Of a DNA stretch of 64,000 nt, positions 11,490-24,280 are shown in pieces (within the stretch, counting starts at the first letter, position 1; the number at the start of each line of letters is the position of its first letter). The stretch is taken from NCBI RefSeq assembly GCF_009727055.1, contig NC_052354.1, forward strand, positions 42,380,302-42,444,301, read 5' to 3'. The notes beneath the pieces were generated by a model that saw nothing but the letters and a program-made list of their open reading frames with translations, did not search any database and had not been told where the DNA came from. Origin of the DNA: Benincasa hispida (lineage: Eukaryota > Streptophyta > Magnoliopsida > Cucurbitales > Cucurbitaceae). The translations under genes and the position numbers were made by a program.

Positions 11490-11910
11490 TATGATGATGG
11501 ATTTCAAACTGTCGTCTTTATAAATGTCACCGAGGATATGATAACTACTTAGAATTGTCACAACAAACTCCACCATCGTATATGTATGACGATGGGTAGC
11601 TATGATGGCAGTTTAAAATTGACATCAACGCCAATGACATCGTACTGATATTGTTTTGAGATGTCTACAATGATAGTTATGGCTTTCAGTAAACGACATC
11701 ATTTTTACTTTAATTAGAACTCTAATTTTTATATATCTTGATGGCGGTCGAAAACCATCATTATAGCCATTTATTGGTGACACTTTTTAACTGTCGTCAT
11801 TTAGGATCATTCTAGGTGACTTTTCAATTTGTTACAACGTGTCTTTTTCAACTTTTAATGGCAGTTTATAACCACCATTATAGCATTACATTCGGTGATG
11901 GGTTTTTGAT
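11490..11910. repeat. Cluster of short GGCAGTTTAAAA-type palindromic motifs
   Basis: Related motifs recur: AACTGTCGTC near 11506, GATGGCAGTTTAAAATTGAC near 11602, GATGGCGGTCGAAAACCATC near 11739, AACTGTCGTCATT near 11789 and ATGGCAGTTTATAACCACCA near 11860. Several are followed by ATTATAGC. Such clusters are typical of subterminal regions of DNA transposons, but no terminus was found. No protein-coding content is recognised. Confidence 0.5.
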
Positions 11911-12326
11911 GTCATTATATGTGAAATCTATAAAAGGGGCCAAGTGGGAGAATCTGTATGTTCTCATTTTGCCCCTCATATTTAGGTATATACCTACTAT
12001 ATCTTTGTTAGTTATTTATATGTGAACTGTTAGTTATTTATACGTGAACCTTTGCACATTGTCTATAAAACATCTTTTCATTTGGTAGAACATTCTTTTA
12101 TTTGCCCCTCATGCATTAAAACTCTCACACCCCTTTCAACTATCCTTTCATTCAATATACATTTAATTTATATGATGGGGATTAGAGATATTAGGAGCAA
12201 TCCATCTCTTCAAAATAAAGGTAACTCTCATGTGTGTTTTTTATTCATTTTCATTCCTTTCAAGTTATAACTCTAATCACTACCACTTTCATTGGGCCAT
12301 CGGCAACATCATCAAGAAAAAGAAAC

Positions 12327-12645
12327 ATTCTCAATAGAACAATGTAAGTGCTCATATTGATTATATATTTTAAAGCATGATTTTTTTGGTCAAATGGAGG
12401 AATCTTTCCTGTGTTTTTAGTATTGAATTCAACTATTGTAGAGAGTAAAGACAATAAAGAAGAGAGAGGAGTGATTCTCAATAAAACAATGTAAATGCTT
12501 ATTTTGGTTATATACTTCCATTAGATGATGACTATTATTTATTTATGTTTATGCCAAATCAAGGAGTCCTTTCTATGTTTTCAATATTGAATTCAGCTAA
12601 CCAAGAGGGAATGAGGAGAGTAGAGACAACAGGGAGAGAGGAGTG
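12327..12645. repeat. Imperfect tandem duplication (~150-170 bp unit)
   Basis: The block starting ATTCTCAATAGAACAATGTA at 12327 recurs as ATTCTCAATAAAACAATGTA at 12474. Both run on through a TTTCCTGTGTTTTTAGTATTGAATTCAACT-like segment and a GAGAGTA-AGACAA...GAGAGAGGAGTG segment. The copies differ by many substitutions and indels, so the duplication is old. Confidence 0.75.
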
Positions 12646-15557
12646 AGAAATAGAGGAAAAAATCGAGACAATACGGAAAGAAAAAGATACGTAGGGAGGA
12701 GTTATAAAATAGAGAATTACTTTTCGTTTGAATTTTTCAATTTAATTATTATATCTACTATCCTTCACGTGTGAGTTTTTTAAGGGTATTTTTGTTGTTC
12801 TTCCCCTCTTATTCCAATAAAGCAACATATTTAGAAAAATAAAATATTCTCTTAAAAAATTGAAAGTGGTTATTTGGTTGTTTAAATAAACTAGAGGTTT
12901 TTTCCCCTAGATTAGTGAAAGAATAATAAGAGAAAGTTGGTTGAGAGAAAAATGTGATAGGAAGAATATGAGAGACATATAGAGAAGATTTGAGAAAATT
13001 AAGAAATAAAATGTGGACAAAGTTAGAATATGATCTTTCTAATTTAAAATTTTAAAATCTTTATTATGATAAATTATATTATATTGATTCTTTTGTCAAA
13101 AAAATTATAGTGTATTGATTCTCCCTATATTTTTTTTTTTATTTATTTTCATTCTCTAATATAAATTTTCTTGTATTCATTCTCAATAACATAAGTTTAT
13201 CTTATATTTACAATATGAGTTAAAACTCTTTTTAATCTTTCTTAAATTAATAAAATCAAATCACTTTATAATTTTATTCATTTTAGATGTTTTGTTACTT
13301 AATATAGATAGAGACATTAAATTTTTCTAAAAAGATAAGGTATTAAATAATAAAAGAATGTTTTGGTGGAATGTATTATTAAAAAATTTAAAATAACAAA
13401 CAAACTCTCTTTTTTTCTCTCTTTCTAGAAGTAATAAGATATTCTTTAAAATAATAACAATAATAATTAGGTTTTTCTTATACAATAAATATTAGCATAA
13501 ATATTAAAAATATTAAACTTTTGAGATTTTTTAAACATTTTCTTGTTTAATTTTGTATTTATAAAATTTAATTGAAGTGTCTATTTTACCTTTTTAAACA
13601 TAATACCAAATTATTGGTAAAAAGAAATATAACAATGAGATGGTTTTGTTTGTTTGAATAAAATAAAAATTTACATAATTTTAACCGATAAAACAAACAA
13701 AATCTTTGAAAAAAATACATAACTATAACTATGCAATCAAAATCTTTGAAAAAAAACTACAATCACATATAAATATCAACAAAATTAGAAGATTTATCCA
13801 ATACGTAATAGGATAGCGCTATAATTTAGTTTTGAAAATATAGGAAGTTAGTATTGATTTATGTAGTTTGTAAAAAAAAAAAGGTAATATATTAACCTAA
13901 TCTATGAGTTTCTATATAAGTAAATGTTAAAAATTCTCTATATAAATTTTTACTTAATTTTGTGCACTTTCCTTAACTAGTACTATATTCAAAGGGACAA
14001 TAAGGGGAGAATCTTTCTCTTCCCCTTTTACCCTTATAATTTTCTACAATTTCCATTCTGTCCTTATATCTCTTCAGCTAAACCTTTTTAGCAGACACCT
14101 CGTCAATCAAACTCTTCCATCGAAACACCCTTATATGCGAAGAGACTTCATACCTTCTACGATAATTACCCTAACTTTTTTTTTAATGTCTTTGAAGGAT
14201 TTTATTTTTGTCCGTTATTCATAAGTAACCATTTTATTAGAGATCGAAATGGGATCGAAGCACACATGACCCTAAAATTGATGCATTGATATGATCGAGT
14301 GACAAGTTAAAAGTTTATGATAATTACAAAAAAAAAAAAAAAAAATCACTTGGCTAAAAAAAGTACTATTTATTTTTTTAAAAAATAAAGACTACAAGAT
14401 ATGCACGTGTTTCTTAACTAATTTACTTAAAAGTACATCATTTCCATAAAAAAAGGCACAATTTTCTAGAACCAACATTATAAAGTCCCTCCATCATTGT
14501 TAATAAAATGTCAATTGACATCTATAGTCTAAATCGTTGTAGTGTTACTTCATATTAAAACAAGTTAATTGTTTTCTTCTAAAAATGTATAGTCATCGAC
14601 AATTATTTTAGAAGTTATTAGACAATTCTAAACTAAACTTCAAACAAATTCATAACGCACTCAAATCGTATAGAGTTTGATTAGGCTATGCTAGGCGAGC
14701 TATTTTTTTTTTTAATCATAGGGTTTTGTAACGCTCCTATAAACCACAAGTCCACTAATAAATTCAAGTAAAAATGACTAGGGATCTTCCACATTCATCT
14801 TCATGGGGAAATTATCATCAAGTTGATGACATTCAATTATAATAATCCATCTCTCTTGAAAACATGCCCCACATGAATATGGTGTTTGTTTGTTTGTTCA
14901 TCATTATTGTGATAAAAAAAAATACATGAGAGAATAGATGATTTCAAAAATGATAATTTGCTCTTAAAGCTGAATCATGACAACATAATTTTGTGGATTC
15001 TTTTTGTATTCAATTTGGATTCAATCTTTTAGGTTGGATCTTCACATTCAAAGACAACAATGATTTTTAAAATAGTAACATAATATCATTTTTTTTTACC
15101 TGATTTAATTAACCTAAGCAACGACTTCTAAAGTATAATAAAATATATAATGTTTTAAGTTGAGGTGATATTAACTCTTTGATTTGATTTATTTTTTAAA
15201 TTTAGGAGTTTGGAAGAGCAATTCCATGTTTGCTTTATTTACGGGGATCAAATTTATTTTATGTAAACTTTGATTTTCATTAAAATTAATGAGTTATTAT
15301 AAATTATCACTTTTGTTTTTGGTTAAAATTAGGTGAATTAACGTAAATTAAATATAAAATGACATTAGCAACCCACTTGTAATCGTAGACTTTTAATTGA
15401 TAAAATTAAAAGTCAAAGTGAAAATTGCCCTAGCACCTAATTTGAATATGGCAATAGTTGGAATATAGATACATGTATTAAAAACATAATACCCATTGGT
15501 TAAAAATCAACAGCAAAATAATCGATTGAAAACAAAATATTTCTAAAAGTTATAGAT
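12646..15557. other. AT-rich intergenic stretch, no gene seen
   Basis: Long runs of A and T with no open frame above background, no splice-linked homology and no RNA gene that I can recognise. Confidence 0.6.
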
Positions 15558-15658
15558 TGCCAAAATGAATGTAGCTTAATTGAGTTTGTGCGTATATTAT
15601 CAACATCGTAGTTAGAGGTTCAATTTTCCATGCTCATATTGTTAAAATAAAAAAAAAA
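15558..15658 (+). mobile_element. tRNA-derived SINE (plus)
   Basis: An A-box-like TAGCTTAATTGAGT (15572-15585) and B-box-like GGTTCAATTTTCC (15618-15630) are spaced as in a tRNA promoter and followed by an A-rich tail (15643-15658). The body aligns with the minus-strand SINE at 60703-60800 (shared order TAGCT-AATTGA, GTA-T-TTA--AAC, CG, B box, TACTC or GCTC, tail). SINEs are transcribed by RNA polymerase III and moved by LINE enzymes. The A and B boxes are both degenerate, so this copy is old. Confidence 0.6.
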
Positions 15659-16084
15659 GCTATGAATCAAAATAAATATTTTAAAATTTCATAACTAAAA
15701 TAAAATCGAGGAAATAAAATATAGGGATTAATCGGTAATAACACTATTATCGGATATTTTAAAAATTTAAAAATAAAATAAAATAATCTCAAAATTCATA
15801 AACAAATGAAAATTTAAATATATACCCTTGAACAACATCTTATCGTTGGATAATTTAGTTATGTTATTTATGTTAATTTATTATTAGAAAAAAGTTTAGA
15901 ATGAGTTAGTCTCATCTTCTCTCTTCTTAAAGAAAAATCAGGTTGAACTCTTTGATTCCTTTTAATCGTCTTACTCTTGAAGTAAGAGAATAAGTTTTCT
16001 TAGAGACTTTTTTAACACAACAAATTTTCCTTCCAAAAACCATTGATTCCAAAAAGGATTTTTGTGAGCATACAAGTCAATAGT
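15659..16084. other. AT-rich intergenic stretch
   Basis: Nothing recognisable beyond composition. Confidence 0.5.
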
Positions 16085-16240
16085 TACATGTAGGAGTGTT
16101 CATAGGTTGGATTGGGTTGAAAGACTTTTTAGACTAAACCCAATTGTTCGGATTGTAAATTTTTTCAACCAAAATATTTCTTATTAAAAAATAAATCTAA
16201 CTCAATCCAACCGAACCAAACCGTGGAATATTTGTTGATT
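16085..16240. mobile_element. MITE-like repeat, GTGTTCA type
   Basis: GGAGTGTTCATAGGTTGGAT at the left and an AACTCAATCCAACCGAACCA block at the right form imperfect inverted ends (GGTTGGATTGGGTT against AACTCAATCCAACC). A related sequence with the same GGGTGTTCA start and AACTCAAACCAACCC end is at 59387-59570. This is the look of a small non-autonomous DNA transposon family; the superfamily cannot be settled from the termini alone. Confidence 0.5.
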
Positions 16241-17435
16241 TCAATGAATATTTTTGGAAAAATTATAAAATTAAAAATTAAAAAAAATAAATTTAAATTA
16301 GCAAATAAATATCATATTATTTTCAAATAAGTAAACATGTATATTATTTATATTAATGACAATTTGATTTTTTTTATATATTTCGGGGATTTTTCTATGA
16401 TATCGATCCACAAATCGATGAAAATTTAATACTATGCTTTCAACAAATCTTAAAATTAGTTCTTCAAAGATAATTCTATAATCAAATTGGTTAAATAGTA
16501 GTAATAATCAGATAAGAAAAAATACGGTATATATTTCCAAAATCTATAAAGAAAATACTGTTAGAGACTAAATTTTAGAAAAAATTAACCATAAATACTA
16601 CATTTAAAATTTATTGAAAATACATAGACTAAAATTACAAAAATATATTGACTAAAAATAAAACGAATCCATCAAAATAATATTTTATAGATTTACGTAA
16701 CTTACTCTACTATTATTTCGGTAACATATAGTTTGGAACACGTTTTAAAAATTGAGATTGATTTTATGACCTCGTCGCCAAACATATTTCCAGAAAGAGT
16801 TAAAATTAAATATTATATTTTCAGTTAATTCCCGTTTTCAAATTGCTTATCAAATTCTTAAAATAAAAATTGAGTTAGTTTCTCTAACTAATAGAAAACT
16901 TATCAAAGATGAGCTTAGTTCATAACCATTAATTTTCGAATTTCGAATAAAGAAAAAATGGAAATGTAAATTTTAAAATATTAAAGACCAAAATTGATAA
17001 AAAACACTCAAACATTAGCACTAATCATATATTTAACCTAAATAAAAATATAATTTGAAATCACATTTAACTTAAAATCACCTAATAAAAGGATCTATGA
17101 TTGTGATAATATTTTGAAAATAAATTAAAATAATAAAAATAAAAAAATATTATTTTTTAGTACAATAGGAGGGTAGAGATCTATTGATCGTTACAAAAAT
17201 ATGATTGAGTTGTTCAACATATAGTTATAAATCATATGATAATTAAATTAAAGATGAAAAGATGGAGCTAAAAATTAAAGAAATCAAACGAGTAAGAGGA
17301 TGTTACTGCAGGTTTGGTTGGCTATATTTTTCTATCTTGTGTTGGGTTAAGCCATCTTTATCAGATTTTCAATATCGTTTCCTTCTGCTGTTCTCAGAGG
17401 GTATTTTCTCTCAAAAGTTTTCCTAAAAAGTGCCA
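16241..17435. other. AT-rich intergenic stretch
   Basis: No gene, RNA or terminus recognised. Confidence 0.55.
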
Positions 17436-17461
17436 TTATATATATATATATATATATATAA
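17436..17461. repeat. (TA)n microsatellite
   Basis: About thirteen TA dinucleotides without interruption. Confidence 0.95.
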
Positions 17462-19128
17462 TGCTATGGTTTTGGTTTTTAAGTTAAGCAAGTATTGAAC
17501 TTTAAATTATTGAAGAGTTGTTCGTTTTGAATATAAATTGAATAAAGCTTTTATTTAAAGGGGGCTAAGTGAGCTACCTTAAGGGAATCTCAAACATGTG
17601 CTGAAAGTAGAGTAATAGCGGAAGTGAAAGGATCTCATACTTAGGGGAGCTTAAGTTAAGATTAGAAATTGGCTATTTGTGAATCAATGTTAGGTGTGTC
17701 TAACATATAAGTCTTACGTTGTAATTGCCAACTATTTCAATTAGTATAGGTAAACTGCCTCATAGACATAGGTAACTTTGCACCGAAACTAGGTTACCAA
17801 CTCTTATATCTCTTGTTTTTTATTTACTGTGCTACATCTTGTTGTTCATTATATTAAAACATTATGTCTGATATATGTTAAGCAATTTGGTATTCACACA
17901 TACTTCCAGGAAGTTTATACAAAATGAGTTTGTTTGGAAAGATAGTAGGTAATGATTCAACTTACTTGACTCTTCCCCCAGTAAAATGTAATATAGATGA
18001 TTTAGTTAAGTGTTTTTCAAATCTTTTTTAATGCTAATCCTTGCACACTCACGTATTAGGATTATTGATTTTATTTCATGTTAAATGAGTGTATACGAAT
18101 GGAAAGCACCTAAAAAGTATTTTTATTTGTCTTTTATTTAGAATTATTTTTGTTAAATTTTATTAGATTTGATATTGTTTGGTAGTGAATTTCAAAATTT
18201 GAACACAAGAACGAGATTCGAAGCTGGAAAAGGGTTAAAAGGTCCAAATCAACTTGGGACCTATACAAAGTAGGGAAGAAAAAGAAAAGACGCCAAACTG
18301 TCCAAAAGAGGGTAGTGTTGCGACACCCAACGACATTGTGACACGATGCCAAGGACAAAATAGAAGTGTTGCGAAAGGTTGTGAAGCGCCATGACACTTT
18401 GATGTTGCAGAAAAGGAAAAAATTGCACTTTTGGAAAATTTTGCCTATTTGATCTAGGATTTTTAGCTGGCCACAATCATCAAGTTTTAGAGTTTTAAAG
18501 GCTTAGAGAGAATGTTTTGAGCAGAGTAATGAGGTCTTTGATGCTGGAATTGATTGGAGAGTGTTGGAGAGTCAATTCTACCACAGAGACGAGATCAGAT
18601 AGCCAGATATCGCCTTCCTTTCATTTTACATCTTTGATTCTTTTACGTATTTTTGCATTCTAATTATGATTCTATCTATAGAAGTCATGTTAGACTAAAT
18701 TCTAACTGTTCTAGCATTGGATGAATTTTGTGGAGTTTTACTAAACACTTTTCTTGATATTGAATTTAATTTACATTAATACTTTTTAGCATGACCATTC
18801 TTAATACTTTTGAATGTTTAATCAATATCTCAATGATTTCATGATTTAAATCTTGCTTATGAGTTGGGTTTAGTTTAGATCATGCTTGCTAGACTGTCGT
18901 TTGAGCACACTAGAGTAGTTGAATAACGGTAGAGATTGTTGATGTAGAGTCTTAAAGATTTTCTTAATTACTTAGTTTCAAGTGATTAATAATTAGTAAT
19001 TAAGTGAAAGAAAATATTATTTTTGAAATGAATAATCCAAATAAAAGACTTCTAGATCTAAGTATTATTATGATAATTGATTTAAGAGTTAAAACATTTG
19101 AGTTTAGTAGCTCCATGAATGAAGTTTA
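17462..19128. other. Intergenic stretch with a GTGTTGCGACAC-type motif cluster
   Basis: No gene is recognised. At 18296-18410 motifs TAGTGTTGCGACAC, AGTGTTGCGAAAGG and GAAGCGCCATGACACTTT resemble the palindrome series near the right end of the CACTA element (31579-31778). The open frames here on the minus strand (18134-18476) have no recognisable domain. Confidence 0.45.
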
Positions 19129-19830
19129 TGTTGGGGTGTATGCCCTAAAGCCTCATAGTTTTATGTTAGTTGAATCAATGATTGATTAATTTTATATTAC
19201 TTGTGCAATAATCCATCAATCTAAGATCTAAGGTTATCTGATGTAACTTAAACATGTATGTGGAGACATATAGGTGGGTCATGTTTAAACGATAACCTAA
19301 ATGATGTGTAGTATAGGAATTAGGTTGGGTGCCTTATCTTGGTAACACTACTGATATGACCCGCTTTGTAGTTGTTACAATTGTTGTAAAATACTACAAA
19401 TAATTTGATCCTGATCATTCTTGTGGAGACATGTGAGCGACGGTATCTTCTACAAAAGAGTATATAAAGACTAGACCACGAAATGTTAAGTCTTTCTTTA
19501 TAATGTCGGTGCTAGAAGAGACTTACATTTCACTAGGATGACCATAGGTGACTTTACCTTAATCCTGAGTGAGTTGTGAACTTCTGCCTATGAGGGTAAT
19601 CCTTTGATTTGTATGGGTGAGAGTGGTCATATTCGCCGACTCAATAAGCTTACCATTTTGAGAATTCATCTAATTGGGAATATGGGAACACAGTTACATA
19701 AGAAGGAATTCACTCCTTCTTCATAGTTAGGGTAAAAAGATAAATTGCTCCCTTAAGGGTTGATTCTGGGGCTTGAACAATGAGGCACCTCATCCACTCC
19801 TGGTCCGAGAGGGGTTCAAACAATGCTGCG
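19129..19830 (+). repeat. 5' fragment of a Copia-type LTR (G)
   Basis: Starts with TGTTGGGGTGTATGCCCTAA and follows the family order (AACTTAAACATGTATGTGGA, then the GTAACACTACTGATATGACC block, ..CATAGGTGAC..). It ends near 19830 after GAGAGGGGTTCAAACAATG. The remaining two thirds of the LTR, including any palindrome array, are absent. It belongs to the subfamily of the LTRs ending at 7479, 45997 and 62200. Confidence 0.75.
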
Positions 19831-20134
19831 ACATCATAAAAGCTAATGTCACAACACTAACATTAAAGTGTTGCAATGCTTTAGATGGTCTGCTAGTGCG
19901 TTAGGAAACCTCTAGATCGAGGGTTTGAGCATTCCTAATTGTTTGTTTGTAGTTTTTCCATTTTTCTAATTATACATATGATATATGATTTTAATTATTT
20001 ATATGTCATAATGTATGTCATATAGTTTTATTTAAAATCCCACATTCAGATAAACATGTTTCGTGCATCATATTTAATATAATATGAGCATTATATATGA
20101 TTGTATGAATATTTAAGCTTACTCATGCATTTTA
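19831..20134. other. Intergenic stretch
   Basis: Begins with GTGTTGCAATGC-like motifs at 19840-19885 akin to those at 18.3 kb, then AT-rich DNA without a gene. Confidence 0.5.
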
Positions 20135-20400
20135 ATATAAGGGTTATATTTAAAGGCATGTTTATATAGTTTCATATATAAGAGTTATATTTATTAATGA
20201 AAAGTATGTTCATGCATCATGTTTATAATAGTTATAATATATGATGACATGACTATATAGTATGCATGTATTAATTTTAATATAAGAGTTATATTAAAGT
20301 AATGTATGTTTACTATATGATTTTCATTAATATAAGAGTTATATTATGCTTTTTAGCATTGAACATGGCATTACTTAGGAATATAAATGTTATATTTGAA
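20135..20400. repeat. Interspersed TAATATAAGAGTTATATT repeat
   Basis: The motif TAATATAAGAGTTATATT and close variants occur about five times (near 20140, 20178, 20278, 20329 and 20378), separated by 40-100 bp that also share ATGTTCATGCATCAT-like words. This is a degenerate short repeat block with no coding content. Confidence 0.65.
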
Positions 20401-22174
20401 TGAATACTCATTAATTTTATAATGGTTATTATTAATGACTTAGACTTAAAACCTATAATGAAGAGTTGCATGCAAACATAGGTCAAAAATTGATTTTAAA
20501 CAGTTTAAAATTAATTGAGATAGACTTATATGGACATATTTCTAATACGATTAGAAATAGGTTTAATCTTTTAATTCAGTTTAATATGATTAATTGGTTT
20601 AAATAAAAGATTAAAATTGTAACAAATGTATCTATAATGGACCTTTGTCTTAGTACGGTTTTGTCTAGGCTGAGGTATTTAAGCTGATAGAAACAGAATA
20701 TACCTACCTAGAAACTGACATGGAAGGTGAATTAGATAAATTTGTTACAAGCATGCAAGGAGTGATTAATGTTTATTAAAATGTTTAATGAACACAAATC
20801 AACATTGTTAAACTATCTAAATTAATTGTTATATTGGGGCAAAGTTAACAAATTACTTAGATAAATTTATTAGCGTAATTTACCTAAGTTATGAACCCTC
20901 ATTTGTAAAACACTCAGTGGGAGGAGATACTTAAATTTCTTTTTCATGTTTCTCCCTAATTAGTTCACACCATGAGATCTATGCTCAGCCTCGAGACACT
21001 TTTGTTTGTGTCTCCCTACAGGTAGTGTTTGCATAGGTCAATACCAAGGTGAATGGAGAAAGTGTTTATAGTAAGTGGGTGAGGAAAGTGTGTCAACACA
21101 TTCCACGGTCTTCTTCATTAATTTGTAGTAAACTTTCATGCTCGACCTTGAGACACCTTACTTGTGTCCCTCTACGAGGGTGTTTGCATGAAATTAACCC
21201 AAACTCCAGAAATGGTTGTGATTGCTTTAGTTTTTGCCCTAATCGATTTTTCCTACGGTTGGCTAATTGAGGTAGAACTCTAAAATCTAAAATGAAGGGT
21301 TAACTTACAAGAAATTGTTAAGTTGATGGCTTTTTGACTAAAAGATGGTAACTAGATGTTATAAGATAAAGAGTTATTCTGGAGTGAAGGAATGATTGAC
21401 TGCCTTACAGTGGCTTTTATTCTGACTCACTGGAGTATCTTAGCAATAGAAATTTTACATTTATATGACGGGTTCATCTTTAAATTTCTTTGCTGAATTA
21501 GAATGGATAATAGATTGCATATAGTCGATTAACATATTTTATATAATTCAAAGTTATGTCTTTTTCTCTAAAAGTTTTAATTACCAATATAAGTCAAAGG
21601 TTTTGATTAATATATTACATTAAAAATTTCATCAACACATAATAGAAGTGTAATTTTGTCTTTTAATTTGGAAAATATCAAAAGAATTGTTGCCATTTCA
21701 TGAAGTGTTCATGAATAAACTTTGTAGCAATAGCTTATTGTAATTGTCTATGTAACATATCACGTGTCTAGATAAAAACATGACAAAATATATTATATTT
21801 TGGAGTCATGGGAAGCTAAATGACCTACAAAGTTAAGTATCATCGGGGTTCCAAGAAAATTATAATAGCTAGAGTTAATAAGGAAAAAGTTTCCTAATTA
21901 GTTTAGGATGTCAATTGATGAGAGATTTTAGAAATATTTCAAAAAGAAGAAAAATGAGAACAAGTAAATCTAATTTACTCAGTTCATGATGGAGAATACA
22001 TATTCACATCTTGATAGCTGAATAACGATTCACTATCAAAATTTTTCTTCATTACAATTAGATTGTAAGTCTTGGCGAATACTTATTTAAGTGGAATAGT
22101 TCTACTAACTGGCAACATGATGCTCATCTTAGTTAAAGTAGTGGGAGATATTAAAATGTCATTTAATTTTACTG
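20401..22174. other. Intergenic stretch with one duplicated block
   Basis: A GAGACACTT..TTGTGTC..CTAC..GTGTTTGCAT block occurs at about 20994-21034 and again at about 21150-21190, each preceded by an ATGCTC block. I recognise no gene or element. It could be a remnant of a retroelement untranslated region. Confidence 0.4.
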
Positions 22175-22477
22175 GATATGGTGCTTTTATAACCATAAGA
22201 GAAATTTCATTTCTCCAAACTTTATTACTAAATATTTCATAGTGTATGAATAGTTAGTGATAAGGCATGTTCTTCAAAAATCGTTTTTGAAAACATGTTC
22301 AACATTAACTAAATGCATTTTTGTGCATTAAAATGTAATGATGTTTATTTATGCTGAGTATGGTGCTTTTATCACCATGAAAGACATTCAATTTCTCTAA
22401 GAAAAATTACTAAAATATTTCATAACGTATTAATAGTTTTGGTAGTTAAACATGTTTTCAAAAGTTATTTTGAAAAT
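22175..22477. repeat. ~183-bp tandem duplication, second copy split by LTR F
   Basis: GATATGGTGCTTTTATAACC at 22175 recurs as GAGTATGGTGCTTTTATCACC at 22357. Both copies run through ..TTTCTC..ATTACTA...ATATTTCATA..GTAT.AATAGT.. to ATGTTCAACATTAA. Copy 2 is interrupted at 22477 by a solo LTR and resumes at 24281 with ATGTTCAACATTAAATATAT. Confidence 0.8.
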
Positions 22478-24275
22478 TGTTAGAGTAAGATAACATGCAG
22501 CAGAAGTATCAAGAATCAACATTCAAATTCACTAATTTTGGCAGAGATTAAAGCATGTTCATTTAAATAAGAGGGTTTTGGACCATACCTTTGTAGAACT
22601 CTTCAAGAACTTGATTAAACAGCAGTGGTCTTCACCAAAGATCATTGTGAACCACCTCAAGATCTTCCCCACTATCCTCTTAGAGCTTAGACTGAGTTGT
22701 GGGACTCAAGAATAGTTTGAAGCAATATAGAACAGAGAAAAGCTCACAGCAGCACACTTCCGAAGAACCCTTTCTTCCAGCTGAAATTTTCTCTCAAAAT
22801 TTCTGTATAATGCATGTCCTCAAATCACTCCATTCTTCTTTATTTATTGCAAAAGAACATACAAAGAAGATATATGCATGGCTTGCAGCTCATGCTTGGA
22901 ATTTTAATGAAGAAGAGGAAGTGGGTTTTGTGTGAGCATGAAGAAGATGATAATGGAAAACCATGTTTTTCCATTTGTACATGCAATCCAATTTTTCTAA
23001 TTTTTCTTAAAACCAAAATCTTGATTTCAAAATTCAATTTTGATTTTAAAAACTAAAAAATCAAATTTCTAAAAAAATTAATTTCATAAATTAAAATATT
23101 AATTAATTTAATATCAAATATTAAATTAATTTTTACACAAAACCATCTTCATATATTTAAATCATATTTAAATATATATTATCCTATTCTGTTTAATTTT
23201 AATTTGACCGTTTCAAATTAACTTCTCAAGCTACTCTAAAGCTTAACCATTTACGAGCTAGTAGGGGGACCTCGAGGGCCTACAGATCATGGGCTCCAAC
23301 GATTCGAGATTAATCGGCTAAACTCATTAGATTGATCTAATCCCCATTCGTTAACTAATGGGACACTCCACTATAGCCCATAGTTGAACTCCCCTCACTG
23401 TAGATATATTATGTCCACTTTATAACGATAATCAGTAAGTCGATCCTTCACAGGTTGTTCGTAACCACAGCTAGGTCAAAATTATTGTTTTACCCCTGTG
23501 AATACATCGTGCTTCTTAAGTTCCTACTGACACTCTAATGAACAATTCTGATTCATAATCATTATGAATCAAATCCATTCTCTATCATGAGAAGGCAGAG
23601 TCCTAATTGTTCAAGACCTGAAATCAGTACTTAAGTGAACAACCTATCTGCTAACCCTAAATCAAGTAGGAGTGAATTCCATCTTGCAAGGCTATGTCCC
23701 CAGCTATTCATCTGGTCTTATCCCAAAATGGGAAGCTTATTGAGCAGTGTTGTTGGACTACTCTCACCGTTTGCAGATCAAAGGATAATCCCGAACAAAC
23801 AGGAGTTCATAGCTAGCTCAGGATTAAGATTGAGTTAACCTAGGTTATTTGATAAATGAAATAGTCAGTTTTAATAGTAAACGGTCGTTATAAAGAAAAG
23901 TGACTATTTTCATGGTCTAGACTATATGAAAACTAATTGCATAGGATGCCCCCACTCATATGTCCCAACATGAACGATTTATGGATCACATCGTTTGTAG
24001 CACTTTACAATTTCTTGTAACAACTACAGAGTGGGCCGCATCCAATAGTGTTACCAGGATGAGATACCTAATTTCATCCATATACTTATTAGATTATTTA
24101 GGCTACATACTATCAACTTGATCCTGTTTATGTCACTACATAAAGTTACAGTATTTAGACTATAGCCAAGGATATGTTTATTGGATTTTCATAATAAGAT
24201 GCAAAATCAACAAGTCATTATTATTGATAAATAAAATGTTTAACACGAACTGCGAGTTCAAGGACATTCTCAACA
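22478..24275 (-). repeat. Solo LTR F, 1.8-kb family
   Basis: 1798 bp, plus-strand ends TGTTAGAGTAAG...CATTCTCAACA, flanked by a perfect 5-bp duplication AAAAT (22473-22477 and 24276-24280). It aligns along its length with the LTR at 25764-27558 (blocks AATTCACTAATTTTGGCA, CCACCTCAAGATCTTCCCCA, GACCTACAGATTATGGGCTC type, CTGCGAGTT). The orientation is assigned minus because the reverse complement carries the same order of blocks as the ~2-kb Copia family (TGTTG.. start, then the CGCAGTT..GT region). No internal region is present. Confidence 0.88.
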
Positions 24276-24280
24276 AAAAT

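Noticed and set aside
15558..15658. A host tRNA gene
   Set aside because: The A and B boxes are degenerate and no cloverleaf with an acceptor stem can be formed; an A tail and a related copy at 60.7 kb point to a SINE.
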